Source of the DNA: Synechococcales cyanobacterium C42_A2020_086 | GTDB taxonomy: Bacteria > Cyanobacteriota > Cyanobacteriia > Elainellales > Elainellaceae | Assembly (NCBI GenBank): GCA_015272325.1 | Contig: JACYLU010000015.1 | Location: 62,001 to 126,000 of the forward strand | Reading direction: 5' to 3' | DNA length: 64,000 nucleotides | Shown here: positions 1 through 10,082 of the stretch, one piece after another | How positions within the stretch are numbered: the first letter of the stretch is position 1 | Layout of the letters: the number at the start of each line of letters is the position of its first letter | Position numbers and translations under genes: made by a program | The notes under the pieces: model-generated | The model's database searches: none | What the model was told of the DNA's origin: nothing | What the model saw: the letters and a program-made list of their open reading frames with translations, nothing else

Positions 1-1
1 T

Positions 2-526
2 ATCAAGAAGCTACAGGCTGGCATCCGAGCGCGGGCAGCTAAGCGACTAGAAGGCGGCCAAATCATCAAAGTGGAAGCACACCCCATTCCCGAGCATCCC
101 CGGCCCCGGCGAGTGGTTGGGCGAGTGGCTCTCGTCGGCGATGCGGCGGGCTATGTCACCAAGTCTTCCGGTGAAGGCATCTACTTTGCTGCCAAGTCGG
201 GACGCATGTGCGCCGAGACGATTGTGGAACTCTCGCAGCACGGGCAGCGCATCCCCACCGAAGATGACCTGAAAGTCTACCTGAAGCGCTGGGATAAAAC
301 CTACGGCTCGACCTACCTAGTGCTCGACTTGCTACAGCGTGTCTTCTATCGCTCGGATGCTACTCGCGAAGCCTTTGTGGAGATGTGCGCCGACGTCGAT
401 GTGCAGAAGCTCACTTTCGACAGCTACCTCTACAAAACGGTCGTTCCCGCCAACCCGCTCGTGCAGCTCAAGATCACCGCTAAGACGATTGGTAGCTTGC
501 TCAGAGGAAATGCTCTCGCACCTTAA
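2..526 (+). CDS. chlP: Geranylgeranyl reductase, C-terminal part (5' end outside window)
   Basis: The frame is open from the window edge, so this is a 3' fragment of about 174 codons. It contains the flavoprotein motif VALVGDAAGYVTKSSGEGIY and the following FAAKSGRMCAE segment, typical of plant and cyanobacterial geranylgeranyl diphosphate reductase. The family reduces the geranylgeranyl chain to phytyl for chlorophyll, tocopherol and phylloquinone synthesis, using FAD and NADPH at the membrane. The C-terminal stretch KTYLVLDLLQRVFYRSD-like and the ending RGNALAP also fit. A good hairpin terminator follows about 60 bp after the stop. The gene is one of the clearest signs that this is an oxygenic phototroph. 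The N-terminal Rossmann motif is not visible because it lies upstream. Confidence 0.93.
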   Translation: MKKLQAGIRARAAKRLEGGQIIKVEAHPIPEHPRPRRVVGRVALVGDAAGYVTKSSGEGIYFAAKSGRMCAETIVELSQHGQRIPTEDDLKVYLKRWDKTYGSTYLVLDLLQRVFYRSDATREAFVEMCADVDVQKLTFDSYLYKTVVPANPLVQLKITAKTIGSLLRGNALAP

Positions 527-583
527 CCCTATGATCTAAAAGTGATCTAAGTGATCTAATGGTCTCGATTAGATCATCCTTAT

Positions 584-605
584 AGGCGCAGTTAGCGCCT
601 TTTTT
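584..605 (+). terminator. Rho-independent terminator of chlP
   Basis: AGGCGC, a five-base loop and GCGCCT form a 6-bp perfect stem directly followed by a run of T. It sits 58 bp after the chlP stop on the same strand. Three copies of TGATCTAA (532, 543, 552) lie between the stop and the hairpin. Confidence 0.8.
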
Positions 606-821
606 GTGGATAACAGAGATGACGGTGCGGATTATAGGATAAACGAGAAAAGGAACATTGTCTTGAGGTTATTCAGATACATGAAATGAAATTGTTTCAG
701 CGATAAGCCGTGAAAGCGCACATTAATAATGGAGAGATACTAAGAGCACTAATCGAGAGATACCCTTTAGATAGAGAATGAGGCGTAGGATAGGCATTCA
801 GGATAGGCATTAATGGCAACA
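606..821. other. Gene-free gap between chlP and the amine oxidase
   Basis: No coding frame with family resemblance is visible. Apart from the terminator on its left and the tandem duplications on its right, I see nothing in it. The two flanking genes are convergent, so no promoter is required here. Confidence 0.5.
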
Positions 822-832
822 TTAATGGCAAC
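787..832. repeat. Two nested tandem duplications (13 bp and 12 bp) at the amine oxidase stop
   Basis: AGGATAGGCATT occurs at 787 and again at 800. ATTAATGGCAAC occurs at 809-820 and again, exactly abutting, at 821-832. The second pair runs into the last four codons and stop of the minus-strand amine oxidase, so the gene end itself was duplicated without changing the protein. Confidence 0.85.
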
Positions 833-2765
833 AGGATTTGGGAGGAGCAGGCGGCACATCGTTAGCTGGATTGAGATCAAAAAAGTTAACGGGCTTGAGC
901 ATGAAGCCGATGTAAGACACGGGCATCACTGGCCAGTCTTCGCAGCGCGGAATATGGGTGTGATTGAAGGTGTACCAGATCACGATATCGGTATTTTCGA
1001 CCGAGTCGTTTGCTTGAGTCCATTGAGGTAGCCCCGCACCGCCAACATGTTGATTGGGGTAGTCGCCGGCTGGGAATCGCTCTGTTTCGTCGTAGGGTGT
1101 CACCCAGAGGTGCTTGGTCATATAGCCACCGCGCTGCATGACGCTGGCTTCTGGGTGGGCGAAGGGTAGAGCGTTTTCGCCAGGCATCAGCTTGTAGCCA
1201 ACCGGGTAGCCCATGCGGTTTTGCACCGAAGGATTAACGATTTTCCAGTAGCGAGCCTTAAACGGATCGATCAATCGCTGCGCCTCTTGCTCGGTTGCCA
1301 GCAGCGTGGATTTGGCGTAGAAGGCATTGCCGTAGGGATTTGTTGCTCCCAGAGGGACCGCTTCAGTATCCACTTCGTAGACCGAGTTGTTGACTCCATC
1401 GATCATCATGTCCATCCGCACACAAAACACATGCTGATGGTTAGGGGCATAGAGTTGCGGAGTCAGCTCGGTGCCGTAGGCGGGTTTTTCTCCCGGCATC
1501 ACGGCGGCTGTGGTCATCATGCCCGTCAGCTTCACTTCGTATTGAATTGTGCCATCTTGATAGAAATACCAGAAAAAACCATACTCGTAGTTGCCTACCG
1601 TGGCAATAAACGACAGCACCAGACGCCGAGATCGCCGCACCTCAACCTGATCTGTCCGCCAGTCGGTGTGCTTCCAGAGGATGCCATAGTCCTCCTCATG
1701 CATACAGATGGCGTTCTTGATCTCGAAAATCTCGCCGCGGGTGTTGGCCATCACCGCATCGAAATAGTAAATCTCGCCTAGACAATCACAGCCTAGCTTG
1801 AGCGAATTGGCCAGAGTGCCAACGCCGTATTCGCCTACATCGAAGGCATTTTTGCGAGCCTGGGTAATGTTGGTATCGCCGTAGGGCACCGTCATTTCCA
1901 CTAGGGATGCGCGATAGAAAATCGGTCGCACTCGTCCCTGATCCTCGTAGCCGACTTGGTACAGCACTAGCCCTTCTCGAGGCGTAAAGCCAATCCGCAT
2001 CTGCCATTTCTGCCAGCGAATGGCGTGACCTTGCACCTGAAAGCTGGCTCCTTGCGGCTGGGTGATCTCCAACGGCTTCAGATCCGAGCGCAGATCTTTA
2101 ACATACTCGGTAGTGTAGTTGCTCATCTCCGACGGAACGGGAATCACCGCATGATCTTCCACGCGCACCACCTGCATCGCATTGAGATCCACGATTACAA
2201 TCAGACCATCAATGGGGTGAGCATAGAGGTTATCCGTGGGGTTACTGCGCACCCAGCACAAAGCCCGCGAGAGTCGGCGACCTCGGTCCTCCTGGGGATC
2301 ATCAGCATACCAGCCCGCAGACCAAGGATCGACGCAGACCAGATCCATGTCAGTGATGCCGCGTTTGCGAACAGCAGCCTGAAACTCTGGGCTAGCCTTA
2401 ACCGTTGCTTCACAGTCGAAAAACTCGTCTAGAGCAATCGGTGGCTGCACGTCGGGAATGTGCCGCCAGGATTTCACGGACTGATGGGTGATTGAAACAA
2501 TCGCTTCATAGGTGTTGCCCGTACCGTTGTCTAATACAATCACGAACGCTTCCCGCTCGAATGCCGTGCCCGGTTCAAAATCCAGCACTAGGCTTTTGGG
2601 CGGCTCATGCAGCGTAATGGAAATAAACCGGACTCGGTCGCCTAGGGGCTGACTCGCTCTCAGAATAGCAAGGGCAGCTAGAATTTCCTCGGCAGTGAGG
2701 GGTTCGAGTGGGTGCAGGGCCGAGGGCAGAGCGGTGGAGCGGGGAGAGTCGTAGGTAACAGCCAT
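822..2765 (-). CDS. Copper-containing primary amine oxidase (topaquinone enzyme)
   Basis: This 647-residue protein has the full length of copper amine oxidases, which oxidise primary amines to aldehyde, ammonia and hydrogen peroxide. The cofactor consensus N-Y-D/E-Y is present as NYEY; Tyr393 would be the residue self-processed to topaquinone. The catalytic-base region FDVGEYGVG holds Asp309. Two copper-ligand regions are visible: HQHVFCVRMDM and the C-terminal HTHIPRCEDWPVMP, followed by the typical ending GFMLKPVNFFDLNPANDVP. No signal peptide is seen, so it should be cytoplasmic. The ATG start at 2765 is the natural one; the nitroreductase begins 191 bp away divergently. The substrate cannot be told from sequence; tyramine, phenethylamine or putrescine-like amines are typical. 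The gene is uncommon in cyanobacteria and has no pathway partners beside it. Confidence 0.93.
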   Translation of the reverse strand: MAVTYDSPRSTALPSALHPLEPLTAEEILAALAILRASQPLGDRVRFISITLHEPPKSLVLDFEPGTAFEREAFVIVLDNGTGNTYEAIVSITHQSVKSWRHIPDVQPPIALDEFFDCEATVKASPEFQAAVRKRGITDMDLVCVDPWSAGWYADDPQEDRGRRLSRALCWVRSNPTDNLYAHPIDGLIVIVDLNAMQVVRVEDHAVIPVPSEMSNYTTEYVKDLRSDLKPLEITQPQGASFQVQGHAIRWQKWQMRIGFTPREGLVLYQVGYEDQGRVRPIFYRASLVEMTVPYGDTNITQARKNAFDVGEYGVGTLANSLKLGCDCLGEIYYFDAVMANTRGEIFEIKNAICMHEEDYGILWKHTDWRTDQVEVRRSRRLVLSFIATVGNYEYGFFWYFYQDGTIQYEVKLTGMMTTAAVMPGEKPAYGTELTPQLYAPNHQHVFCVRMDMMIDGVNNSVYEVDTEAVPLGATNPYGNAFYAKSTLLATEQEAQRLIDPFKARYWKIVNPSVQNRMGYPVGYKLMPGENALPFAHPEASVMQRGGYMTKHLWVTPYDETERFPAGDYPNQHVGGAGLPQWTQANDSVENTDIVIWYTFNHTHIPRCEDWPVMPVSYIGFMLKPVNFFDLNPANDVPPAPPKSCCH

Positions 2766-2956
2766 AGTCCAGAGATCTCAGAGGAATTTTGGGGTAAACC
2801 CAGTGCTGCCAACGATGACAATACCCGACTAACCTAAACGGAATCTTGCAGCCAGATTGTATTCGAAACTACTCAAACGAACTTGGCTCTGGCTCGCTCA
2901 ACCGCCCGATCCGGAGGCTATCCTCTACACTGGAAAATGCTGAGTAGGCAGGATTG

Positions 2957-3610
2957 ATGAGTAACCTGTTTCCCAATACCGATTGGGCGACCTCCAAAGC
3001 CGCCGATACCCAATCGCCGATCTTAGAGGTAATTCGGCACCGCTGGAGTCCGCTGGCGTTCTCCAATCAGCCGGTTGAGCCAGAAAAGTTGCGTCAGGTG
3101 CTGGAAGCGGCTCGCTGGGCCGCCTCGTCCTATAATGAGCAGCCCTGGAGCTTTATTGTGGCAACCCAAGAGGATCCCAGGGAGTTTGCTCGCCTGTTGG
3201 ATTGTCTAGTGGAAGCCAATCAGGAGTGGGCTAAAAACGCCCCGGTTTTGATGCTGTCGGTGGCAGCATTGCACTTTCAGCGGAATGGCAACGACAATCG
3301 CCATGCGTTTCATGATGTGGGAGCCGCCGCTGCCCACTTAGCGATTCAAGCCACGGCACTGGGGCTGTTTGTGCATCAAATGGCTGGGTTCGATGCCGCC
3401 AAGGCACGACAAACCTACCAGATTCCCGCAGGCTACGAGCCGGTTGCCGCGATAGCGCTGGGCTATTTGGGCGATCCCCAGCAGCTCTCGGAACGCTTGC
3501 AGCAGCGAGAATTGGCTCCTCGAACCCGTAAACCGCTCGAGGCCTTTGTGTTCACCGGCAGTTGGAACCAGCCCGCCGCCTTTACACAGCAGTCACAGGG
3601 CAGTAACTGA
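2957..3610 (+). CDS. Nitroreductase-family FMN-dependent oxidoreductase
   Basis: About 217 residues with the nitroreductase fold signature. The N-terminal RHRWSPLAF motif corresponds to the R-R-S/R-hR segment that binds FMN phosphate. SSYNEQPWSFIV is the classic N-x-Q-P-W flavin and substrate region, and VAAIALGYLGDP is the C-terminal family motif. Family members use NAD(P)H to reduce nitroaromatics, quinones or similar compounds; the physiological substrate is not predictable. I chose the ATG at 2957, with the purine-rich GCAGGA just upstream, over a TTG one codon earlier. It is divergent from the amine oxidase and may share its control region. It ends 38 bp before the convergent lactate permease stop. 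Confidence 0.88.
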   Translation: MSNLFPNTDWATSKAADTQSPILEVIRHRWSPLAFSNQPVEPEKLRQVLEAARWAASSYNEQPWSFIVATQEDPREFARLLDCLVEANQEWAKNAPVLMLSVAALHFQRNGNDNRHAFHDVGAAAAHLAIQATALGLFVHQMAGFDAAKARQTYQIPAGYEPVAAIALGYLGDPQQLSERLQQRELAPRTRKPLEAFVFTGSWNQPAAFTQQSQGSN

Positions 3611-3648
3611 GGCTCGTGGTGGCATAGTGTAGGTAGCTTAAACCGCCC

Positions 3649-5310
3649 CTACATCATCTGGATGAGTAGTCCCAGGATGCCGGCCACGACGATGTAATAT
3701 CCGGCTGGCAAGAGCAACCGGCGGATGATTATCCCTTCTCGCCCCAATAGCCCTACTGTGGCTGCCGCTGCCACAATATTCGATACGCAAATCATGTTGC
3801 CGGCGGAGGCTCCTACACACTGCAATGCCAAGATCAGCGCTGTGGATAGATCTAACCGATCGGCCACGCCAAACTGAAACAGCGAGAACATCATATTGCT
3901 GACGGTGACACTACCCGCCACAAAAGCGCCAATCAGCCCAACTAGGGGAGCAAAAAATGTCCAGATCGGGCCTACCACTGTCGCCATGGCATCGGCAAGT
4001 GTCAGGGGCATACTTGCCAGATCTCGGGCATTGGTTCCCGAGTTGATAAACACTCGCGCCATCAGCACAGCTGCTCCCAGCGCCAGGGTAATTTTGCGAA
4101 TCACCGGCAGGGCATCACGGATCGCCTGATGCAGATCCCCTGGCTTCATTTGATGCAGAAAGTAGGTGATACCCACTACAATCAGCAAAATCGTAGGGGG
4201 TAGGTAGAGGGGTTGCAGGGTGGAGGTCAACGATGTATCCAAAATTCGGCTCCAGCGGATTTCCACCGAACGCAAGCCCACGGTCACTGGAGTCACCACC
4301 CGCGAAATCACGAGCAGCACGCCGACCAGCACATAGGGAACCCAAGCTTTAGCAGCGCCCATAACGGGAGCATCGGTAGTTAGGGTTGGGGAGGTGATGC
4401 CTAGCCAAGCATCGGGCCAATGCGACCGAGGAGGAAAATCCCAGAGGGGTTTGGGAGCCAACCAGCCCCGTCGGGCAACGGGGACGACTATCGCTAAGCC
4501 AACCAGCCCGCCCACAATCGTGGGAAATTCTGGTCCCAGAAAGATGGCCGTTAGGCTGTAGGGAACAGTGAAGGCCAAGCCGGCAAACAGAGCAAATTTC
4601 CAGGCTGCAAGACCTGCCCGCCAGGAGGGTTGCTCGCCAAAAAAGACGGTGAGCACGACTGATAGGATGAGCGGAATCAAGCTGCCGACTACCCCATGCA
4701 CGATGCCAGCATGGCGCCCGATCAGCCGCAAATACTCAGGATAGGTGAGATTGAGAGCCGCCAACTGCTCTTGCACCGCTGCCACACCGCTTAATCCTGC
4801 ATCAATGCCAATCAGAATTGGGGTTCCTACAGCCCCAAAGGTGGAGGGCGTACTCTGGATAATTAGTGCCACTAAAACGGCGGCCATCGCCGGAAAGCCA
4901 ATCGCCACCAGCAGCGGCACGCAGATCACCGCTGGAGTACCAAAGCCCGAGGCACCTTCGATGAAACTGCCAAATAGCCAGGCAATGATGGTCACCTGGA
5001 TGCGCCGATCGCCGGAAATCGAAAGGAGGCTCTGCCGAATGGACTGCAACGCACCTGACGCCTGCAAGGTATTGAGCAGCAGCACCGCCCCAAACACGAT
5101 GTAGAGAATTTCAATGGCAATAAACACCCCTTGAATGGTCGATGCCGCTACCCAGTTCAACGGCACTCGCCATATTCCTAAAGCAATGGTGGCCGTGACC
5201 AGATACGCAATTGGCATCGCTCGGGCGGCCGGCATTCGTGCCCCCACCAGCAGCAGGAAGACGGTGAGGATAGGCGTGGCCGCAATCAGAGAATAGAGCA
5301 GAAGCGTCAT
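3649..5310 (-). CDS. L-lactate permease family transporter
   Basis: A 553-residue polytopic membrane protein of the usual length for the LldP/LctP family, which imports lactate or glycolate with protons. Diagnostic stretches include [16 protein letters not shown] near residue 75, the conserved [20 protein letters not shown], and the C-terminal [14 protein letters not shown] with [18 protein letters not shown]. Twelve or more hydrophobic helices are evident. ATG at 5310 is a natural start. No lactate dehydrogenase or regulator lies beside it; the neighbours are a nitroreductase and a P-type ATPase. In cyanobacteria the substrate could equally be glycolate, the photorespiratory product. Confidence 0.9.
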   Translation of the reverse strand: MTLLLYSLIAATPILTVFLLLVGARMPAARAMPIAYLVTATIALGIWRVPLNWVAASTIQGVFIAIEILYIVFGAVLLLNTLQASGALQSIRQSLLSISGDRRIQVTIIAWLFGSFIEGASGFGTPAVICVPLLVAIGFPAMAAVLVALIIQSTPSTFGAVGTPILIGIDAGLSGVAAVQEQLAALNLTYPEYLRLIGRHAGIVHGVVGSLIPLILSVVLTVFFGEQPSWRAGLAAWKFALFAGLAFTVPYSLTAIFLGPEFPTIVGGLVGLAIVVPVARRGWLAPKPLWDFPPRSHWPDAWLGITSPTLTTDAPVMGAAKAWVPYVLVGVLLVISRVVTPVTVGLRSVEIRWSRILDTSLTSTLQPLYLPPTILLIVVGITYFLHQMKPGDLHQAIRDALPVIRKITLALGAAVLMARVFINSGTNARDLASMPLTLADAMATVVGPIWTFFAPLVGLIGAFVAGSVTVSNMMFSLFQFGVADRLDLSTALILALQCVGASAGNMICVSNIVAAAATVGLLGREGIIIRRLLLPAGYYIVVAGILGLLIQMM

Positions 5311-5594
5311 GGACGTTAGAAGTGAGTTTATCGGACCGTTGGCAATCCCACCAGCTCAGCGTTAGTCGATGTTTATTCAATACTCGTGGTCTGTGTCAAT
5401 ACCCGTGTCCGCTCCTCAGTAAGAACGGCTGCCCGCTGACCATATCCTAATACAGCGGCAGCAAATCGAAGGGGTCTGATCAAGGGGGCTAATGGTGTTA
5501 TCTCGAAGACTATCGACAGCCACAGCACAGTCACAGCACCGATAATAAAAGCTAGAACCAGCAGCGGCAGCTTTCAGAGGGGCAGGAGCAGAGC

Positions 5595-8327
5595 GTGCAC
5601 CAATGGTACCAGCTCGAACCAGAGGCGGTCTTGCAGCATTTAGAGGTGGAGGCAGATCAGGGGCTGAGCCTTGAGGAGGTCAATTGCCGCCAGCAGCAGT
5701 ATGGTGCCAATGAGCTGATCGAGCAGCCGGCGAAAAGCCCGTGGCGGATGATTTGGGAGCAGCTCACCGCCTCTACGATTTTGATTCTGCTGGCGGCGGC
5801 GGCTATCTCGGCGCTGTTGGGCGACCTCAAAGACACGGTAGCTATTCTAGCCATTGTCATCCTGACGACGCTGATTGGTTTTAACCAGGAATACCGCACG
5901 AGTCAGGCCATTGCGGCCTTAAAGAAACTGTCGGTGCCGAAGGTGAGGGTCTGCCGAGGGGGGGAGTATCAGGAGATTTCCGCCCTAGCACTAGTACCGG
6001 GAGATATTTTGCTGCTAGAGGCGGGCAATCTGGTGCCGGCAGATGGGCGGCTGCTGGAAAGCGTCAATCTACGCATTCAAGAGGCAACCCTCACCGGAGA
6101 AGCTGCCGCCGTAGACAAACAGACTGCTGCCTTGTCCGGTTCCGATCTGCCGCTCGCGGATCGGCTAAACATGGTGTATCGCGGCACAATGGTGACCTAT
6201 GGCCGAGGGCGAGCCGTCGTCACGGCAACGGGTATGAATACTGAGCTAGGACGGATTGCCCATTTGGTGCAAATCGTGGAACCTGAGCCGACTCCACTGC
6301 AACAGCGGCTCGATGGTTTGGGACAGCGGTTGGTAATGGCGGTGCTGCTGTTGACGGCAATTATTTTTGCGTTGGGGGTGCTGCGGGGAGAGCCGTTGCA
6401 GCTCATGTTTTTAACGGCGGTCAGCATTGCCGTGGGCGTGGTGCCCGAAGGACTGCCGGCCATTGTCACCATTGCCCTCGCGATGGGAGCACAGCGGATG
6501 CTGCATCAGCAAGCTTTGATCCGCAATCTGCCTGCGGTGGAAACCTTGGGATCAGTGACCGTGATCGGCACCGACAAAACCGGCACCCTCACCGCAAACC
6601 AAATGACGGTCACGCGGATGCTCAGTGCCGAGCAGCTCACTGCCCCGTCATCACTGCTCTCACCGGCTGGAGAGACCGCCGCATCGCCTGAGGCTCTGAA
6701 GACTCTAAATTGTTGTGGGGAAGCCCTCTGGTCTGGCGAGCAGTCTAACCTCGACTCCACCCCTCTGCTGCTCTTGGCGATGGCCCTCTGCAACGATGCC
6801 GTGATTGCGGATAATGGCTGCCCCGATCAGTCGCTGGGCGATCCCACCGAAGTAGCGCTGGGTCTGTGGGCAGCGCAGGCAGGGTTTCTCAAGACCGAGT
6901 GGGAGCAGTGGCTGCCCCGTGTTGCCGAGATTCCCTTTGATGCGAATCGCCGCCGCATGACGACGCTGCATCGACTGCCCAATGGCGGTTACCTTGTCTT
7001 CACCAAAGGAGCCGTTGCCACGGTGCTGGAGCAGTCGAGTCAGATCTGGGGGCGTTCGGAGTCGCTGGATGCGGTGTGGCGGCACTCAATCGAGGCGGCA
7101 AATCACCAATTGGCGCAGCAGGGCAGTCGCGTCTTGGGGGTCGCGGTACGAGGGCTGCCGGTTTTGCCAGATGCAATTGAGCCAGCCCTGATCGAGCAAA
7201 ACAGCCAGTTCCTAGGGCTGGTGGCGCTGGCGGATCCGCTCCGTCCTGAAGCAGAGACAGCCGTGCACACCTGTCGAGCAGCGGGAATTCGAGTCGTGAT
7301 GATTACTGGCGATCAGCCATTGGTGGCGCAGCAGATTGCGCAGCAGCTCGGGATGGCGGATCAGGCGCTCTGCTTTACAGGTGCCGATCTCCACTCCCTC
7401 TCGATTGACGAGCTAGCCAGCAAAGCCGCCGCGATCTCGGTGTATGCCCGTGTTTCCCCAGAACAAAAACTGACGATTGTGCAGGCCTTGCAAACCCAAG
7501 GCGAGATTGTCGCGATGACCGGCGACGGCGTGAATGACGCTCCTGCTCTACGTCAGGCTGATATTGGCATTGCGATGGGCAATAGCGGCACCGATGTCGC
7601 CAAAGAAGCTGCCGATATGGTGTTGCTGAACGACAACTTTGCCACCATCGTGGCTGCCGTAGCCGAGGGGCGGGTGATCTACGACAACATCCGCAAGTGC
7701 ATTAAGTACCTGCTGGGCGGCAATTCCGCCGAAATTTGGATTATGCTGCTGGCTCCGATTCTAGGAATGCCGCTGCCGCTACTGCCGATCCAGATTCTTT
7801 GGGTAAACCTGCTCTCGGATGGGTTGCCTGCCCTGGCCTTGAGCATAGAACCCGCCGAGCAGGACGTGATGCAGCGCCCACCGCGGCCGCCTGATGAGAG
7901 CATCTTTGCCAACGGCATGGGCTGGGATATCTTCTGGATTGGTCTCACGATTGGGCTGGTTGCCCTCGCAGCCGGCTATCCATCTTGGCGACAGGCATCT
8001 TACGGTCACTGGCAGACGATGCTGTTCACGATCCTGACTTTTTCGGAAACCCTGATTGTGCTAGCGCTGCGCTCGGATCGCCGCTCGCTGATTCAGCTCG
8101 GTTTGGGAACCAACCGCCCGCTGCTGGGGGCCGTGATCTTGACTCTGTTCTTGCAGCTCGCCGTGATCTACCTTCCCGGACTGCAAGATCTGTTTCAGAC
8201 GGCTTCGCTGTCCCTGTCGGAACTAGGGCTATCTCTGCTTGTGAGTTCTAGCGTCTTTTGGCTGCTCGAGCTGCGCAAAGGCATCTGGCAGAGAGGACGG
8301 CCGACGGACCATCCTGCCGAGGGGTAA
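5595..8327 (+). CDS. P2-type cation-transporting ATPase (PacL / Ca2+-ATPase-like)
   Basis: This 910-residue P-type ATPase is complete. It has an N-terminal cation-ATPase domain, a transmembrane pair at about 55-100, the actuator motif TGE at 167-169, helix M4 with VPEGLPAIV (283-290), the phosphorylated Asp327 in [10 protein letters not shown], the hinge [10 protein letters not shown] from 642, and the C-terminal M5-M10 block with [18 protein letters not shown]. The PEGLP and DGLPA motifs match the Ca2+ (SERCA/PMR1/PacL) group rather than heavy-metal pumps, so export of Ca2+ or possibly Na+/H+ across the plasma membrane is likely. The start is GTG with GGGGCAGGAG just upstream. The stop lies 2 bp from the convergent alcohol dehydrogenase stop. 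The ion is inferred, not shown. Confidence 0.93.
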   Translation: MHQWYQLEPEAVLQHLEVEADQGLSLEEVNCRQQQYGANELIEQPAKSPWRMIWEQLTASTILILLAAAAISALLGDLKDTVAILAIVILTTLIGFNQEYRTSQAIAALKKLSVPKVRVCRGGEYQEISALALVPGDILLLEAGNLVPADGRLLESVNLRIQEATLTGEAAAVDKQTAALSGSDLPLADRLNMVYRGTMVTYGRGRAVVTATGMNTELGRIAHLVQIVEPEPTPLQQRLDGLGQRLVMAVLLLTAIIFALGVLRGEPLQLMFLTAVSIAVGVVPEGLPAIVTIALAMGAQRMLHQQALIRNLPAVETLGSVTVIGTDKTGTLTANQMTVTRMLSAEQLTAPSSLLSPAGETAASPEALKTLNCCGEALWSGEQSNLDSTPLLLLAMALCNDAVIADNGCPDQSLGDPTEVALGLWAAQAGFLKTEWEQWLPRVAEIPFDANRRRMTTLHRLPNGGYLVFTKGAVATVLEQSSQIWGRSESLDAVWRHSIEAANHQLAQQGSRVLGVAVRGLPVLPDAIEPALIEQNSQFLGLVALADPLRPEAETAVHTCRAAGIRVVMITGDQPLVAQQIAQQLGMADQALCFTGADLHSLSIDELASKAAAISVYARVSPEQKLTIVQALQTQGEIVAMTGDGVNDAPALRQADIGIAMGNSGTDVAKEAADMVLLNDNFATIVAAVAEGRVIYDNIRKCIKYLLGGNSAEIWIMLLAPILGMPLPLLPIQILWVNLLSDGLPALALSIEPAEQDVMQRPPRPPDESIFANGMGWDIFWIGLTIGLVALAAGYPSWRQASYGHWQTMLFTILTFSETLIVLALRSDRRSLIQLGLGTNRPLLGAVILTLFLQLAVIYLPGLQDLFQTASLSLSELGLSLLVSSSVFWLLELRKGIWQRGRPTDHPAEG

Positions 8328-8329
8328 CG

Positions 8330-9334
8330 TTAGGCCTCAGACGGAGGAGAGGCCACCGCCAAGACTGCCGCTCCCTGAATCTGCCCCTGACGGAGTGCTT
8401 GCAGTGCCTCATTGGCTTGCTGCAGCGGAAAAACTTCGACCTGCGTTTGGATCGGAATCCGAGGGGCCAGCGCCAAAAACTCCTCGCCATCGCGGCGGGT
8501 TAAGTTGGCCACCGAACGCAGCATCCGCTCGCCCCAGAGCAACTCGTAGGGAAATGCAGGAATATCGCTCATGTGGATGCCGGCACAGACTACAACACCG
8601 CCCTTCGCGACAGCCTTCAACGCTGCTGGTACCAGTGCTCCTACCGGCGCAAAAATGATTGCTGCATCTAGAGGCTCGGGCGGCAGCATTGTCGAATCGC
8701 CTGCCCAGACTGCCCCCAGACTGCGAGCAAACTGCTGCCCCTGGCTATCTCCAGCGCGGGTAAAAGCAAACCCCTGTCGCCCCTGATGCCGCAGCACCTG
8801 AATGACAATGTGAGCCGCTGCCCCGAACCCGTAGAGTCCAATTCGCTCGGCATCTCCTGCCATTCGCAACGCTCGGTAGCCAATCAGTCCGGCGCAAAGT
8901 AAAGGGGCTGCCTGCAAATCCGGATAGCCCGCTGGAATTGGAAAGCAAAACCGCTCATCCGCTACAGCATATTCAGCATACCCCCCATCGATCTGGTAGC
9001 CGGTAAAGCGGGCATTGTCGCAAAGGTTCTCGCGCTGAGATCGGCAATAGGAGCAGCGATGGCAGGTTTGCCCTAGCCACGGCACCCCCACCCGCTCGCC
9101 AATGGCAAAGAACTCGGCCCCGGCACCTCGTTCCACCACCGTACCCACAATCTGATGACCCAGCACCAGCGGTAGCTTTGGCTGCGGCAGTTCGCCGTCT
9201 ACGACATGCAAATCGGTGCGGCAAATCCCGCAGGCGTGAACCTGGAGTAACACCTGACGCTCGCCCGGCTGCGGCATTGGCAGATCGACCCATTGCAGCG
9301 GCTGCTGGGGAGCCGACAAAATCATGGCTCGCAT
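8330..9334 (-). CDS. Zinc-dependent alcohol dehydrogenase (MDR superfamily)
   Basis: A 334-residue medium-chain dehydrogenase. The catalytic zinc region HACGICRTDLHVVDGE, the GHQIVGTVVERG signature and the structural zinc lobe CHRCSYCRSQRENLC are all intact. The nucleotide-binding loop IGLYGFGAAAH is a variant of the usual GxGxxG. Homologs reduce aldehydes or oxidise alcohols with NAD(P)H in the cytoplasm. The start offers two ATG codons, at 9334 and 9325; the first is taken. It is the last gene on the minus strand before the wrecked carbamate kinase and converges with the P-type ATPase. Confidence 0.92.
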   Translation of the reverse strand: MRAMILSAPQQPLQWVDLPMPQPGERQVLLQVHACGICRTDLHVVDGELPQPKLPLVLGHQIVGTVVERGAGAEFFAIGERVGVPWLGQTCHRCSYCRSQRENLCDNARFTGYQIDGGYAEYAVADERFCFPIPAGYPDLQAAPLLCAGLIGYRALRMAGDAERIGLYGFGAAAHIVIQVLRHQGRQGFAFTRAGDSQGQQFARSLGAVWAGDSTMLPPEPLDAAIIFAPVGALVPAALKAVAKGGVVVCAGIHMSDIPAFPYELLWGERMLRSVANLTRRDGEEFLALAPRIPIQTQVEVFPLQQANEALQALRQGQIQGAAVLAVASPPSEA

Positions 9335-9381
9335 GGCAAAGGCTCCTACAAGACGGTGCTGAATTTTAACTTGCTAGGGAT

Positions 9382-9993
9382 TTAACTCACCAGGGATTTC
9401 AAATGTGCCCCGCTATCCACTCTGCTATCCACTCTATGGTCGCACCTCTGATTGCATTCGTTCCGGCAGACGATGGTGCCGGCCGTTCCAGCCAAAATTG
9501 CCGCCGCGTCTTCCAGTCGCCCAATGCCGCCGATGCCGCCCGTTGCTTCCACAAACCGACACAGCGCCTCGACTTTGGGAGCCATCGATCCTTCGGCAAA
9601 CCGATAGCGCCGTAGCTGTTGAGGCGTAACTCGGTGCAGCGGCAGGGCGGCTGGCGTACCCCAATCGAGATATACCGCCATCACATCGGTGAGCAGCAGC
9701 AGCGCCGCCGCCTTGAGGGAAAGGGCTAGCAGTGCCGCCTGTCGATCACCGCCTCTACGCCATGAATTCCTCCCGAAGCAGTCGCCACGACCGGAATGCC
9801 GCCACCACCCGCACAGATGACCAACGCTCCCGCCTGCACCAAGAGCCGAATCGCAGATAATTCCAGAATGCGGCGCGGCTCAGGAGACGGCACCACCCGC
9901 CGGTAGGCATCGCCTCAGGGGCCATCGCCCAGCCTTGTGCCGCGAGCTGTTCTGCCTCCGACTGACTGTAGATCGGACCAATCGGCTTGGTAG
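9382..9993 (-). pseudogene. arcC: Carbamate kinase, C-terminal two thirds, frameshifted remnant
   Basis: Read on the minus strand from 9993, three frames together give a carbamate kinase: TKPIGPIYSQSEAEQLAAQG, then GDAYRRVVPSPEPRRILEL and AGGGGIPVVATASGGIHGVE, then LLLTDVMAVYLDWGTP and GSMAPKVEALCRFVEATGG. The break near 9912 is explained by loss of one G (GAGGGC to GAGGC). The break near 9741 fits loss of about 7 bp that removed the conserved K-D after VID. Carbamate kinase makes or uses ATP plus carbamate in arginine or agmatine breakdown. The gene cannot give a functional protein here. The N-terminal part resumes at 11069-11185, beyond an inserted segment. The last 20 or so residues of the open frame past GTIV look like read-through of a duplicated sequence. 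Confidence 0.88.
9412..9435. repeat. 12-bp perfect tandem duplication
   Basis: GCTATCCACTCT at 9412-9423 is repeated exactly at 9424-9435, in the decayed tail of the carbamate kinase remnant. Confidence 0.85.
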
Positions 9994-10082
9994 ACCGTCA
10001 TTCGGTGCATCGAAGGCTGCTGGTCTAATGCCATAATGACCCATATTGCATCATCCAAATGGACAACATTGGGGGTTTTGCT

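Noticed and set aside
1221-1781. 186-codon plus-strand frame, His-rich
   Set aside because: Antisense shadow of the copper amine oxidase gene, which has all its active-site motifs.
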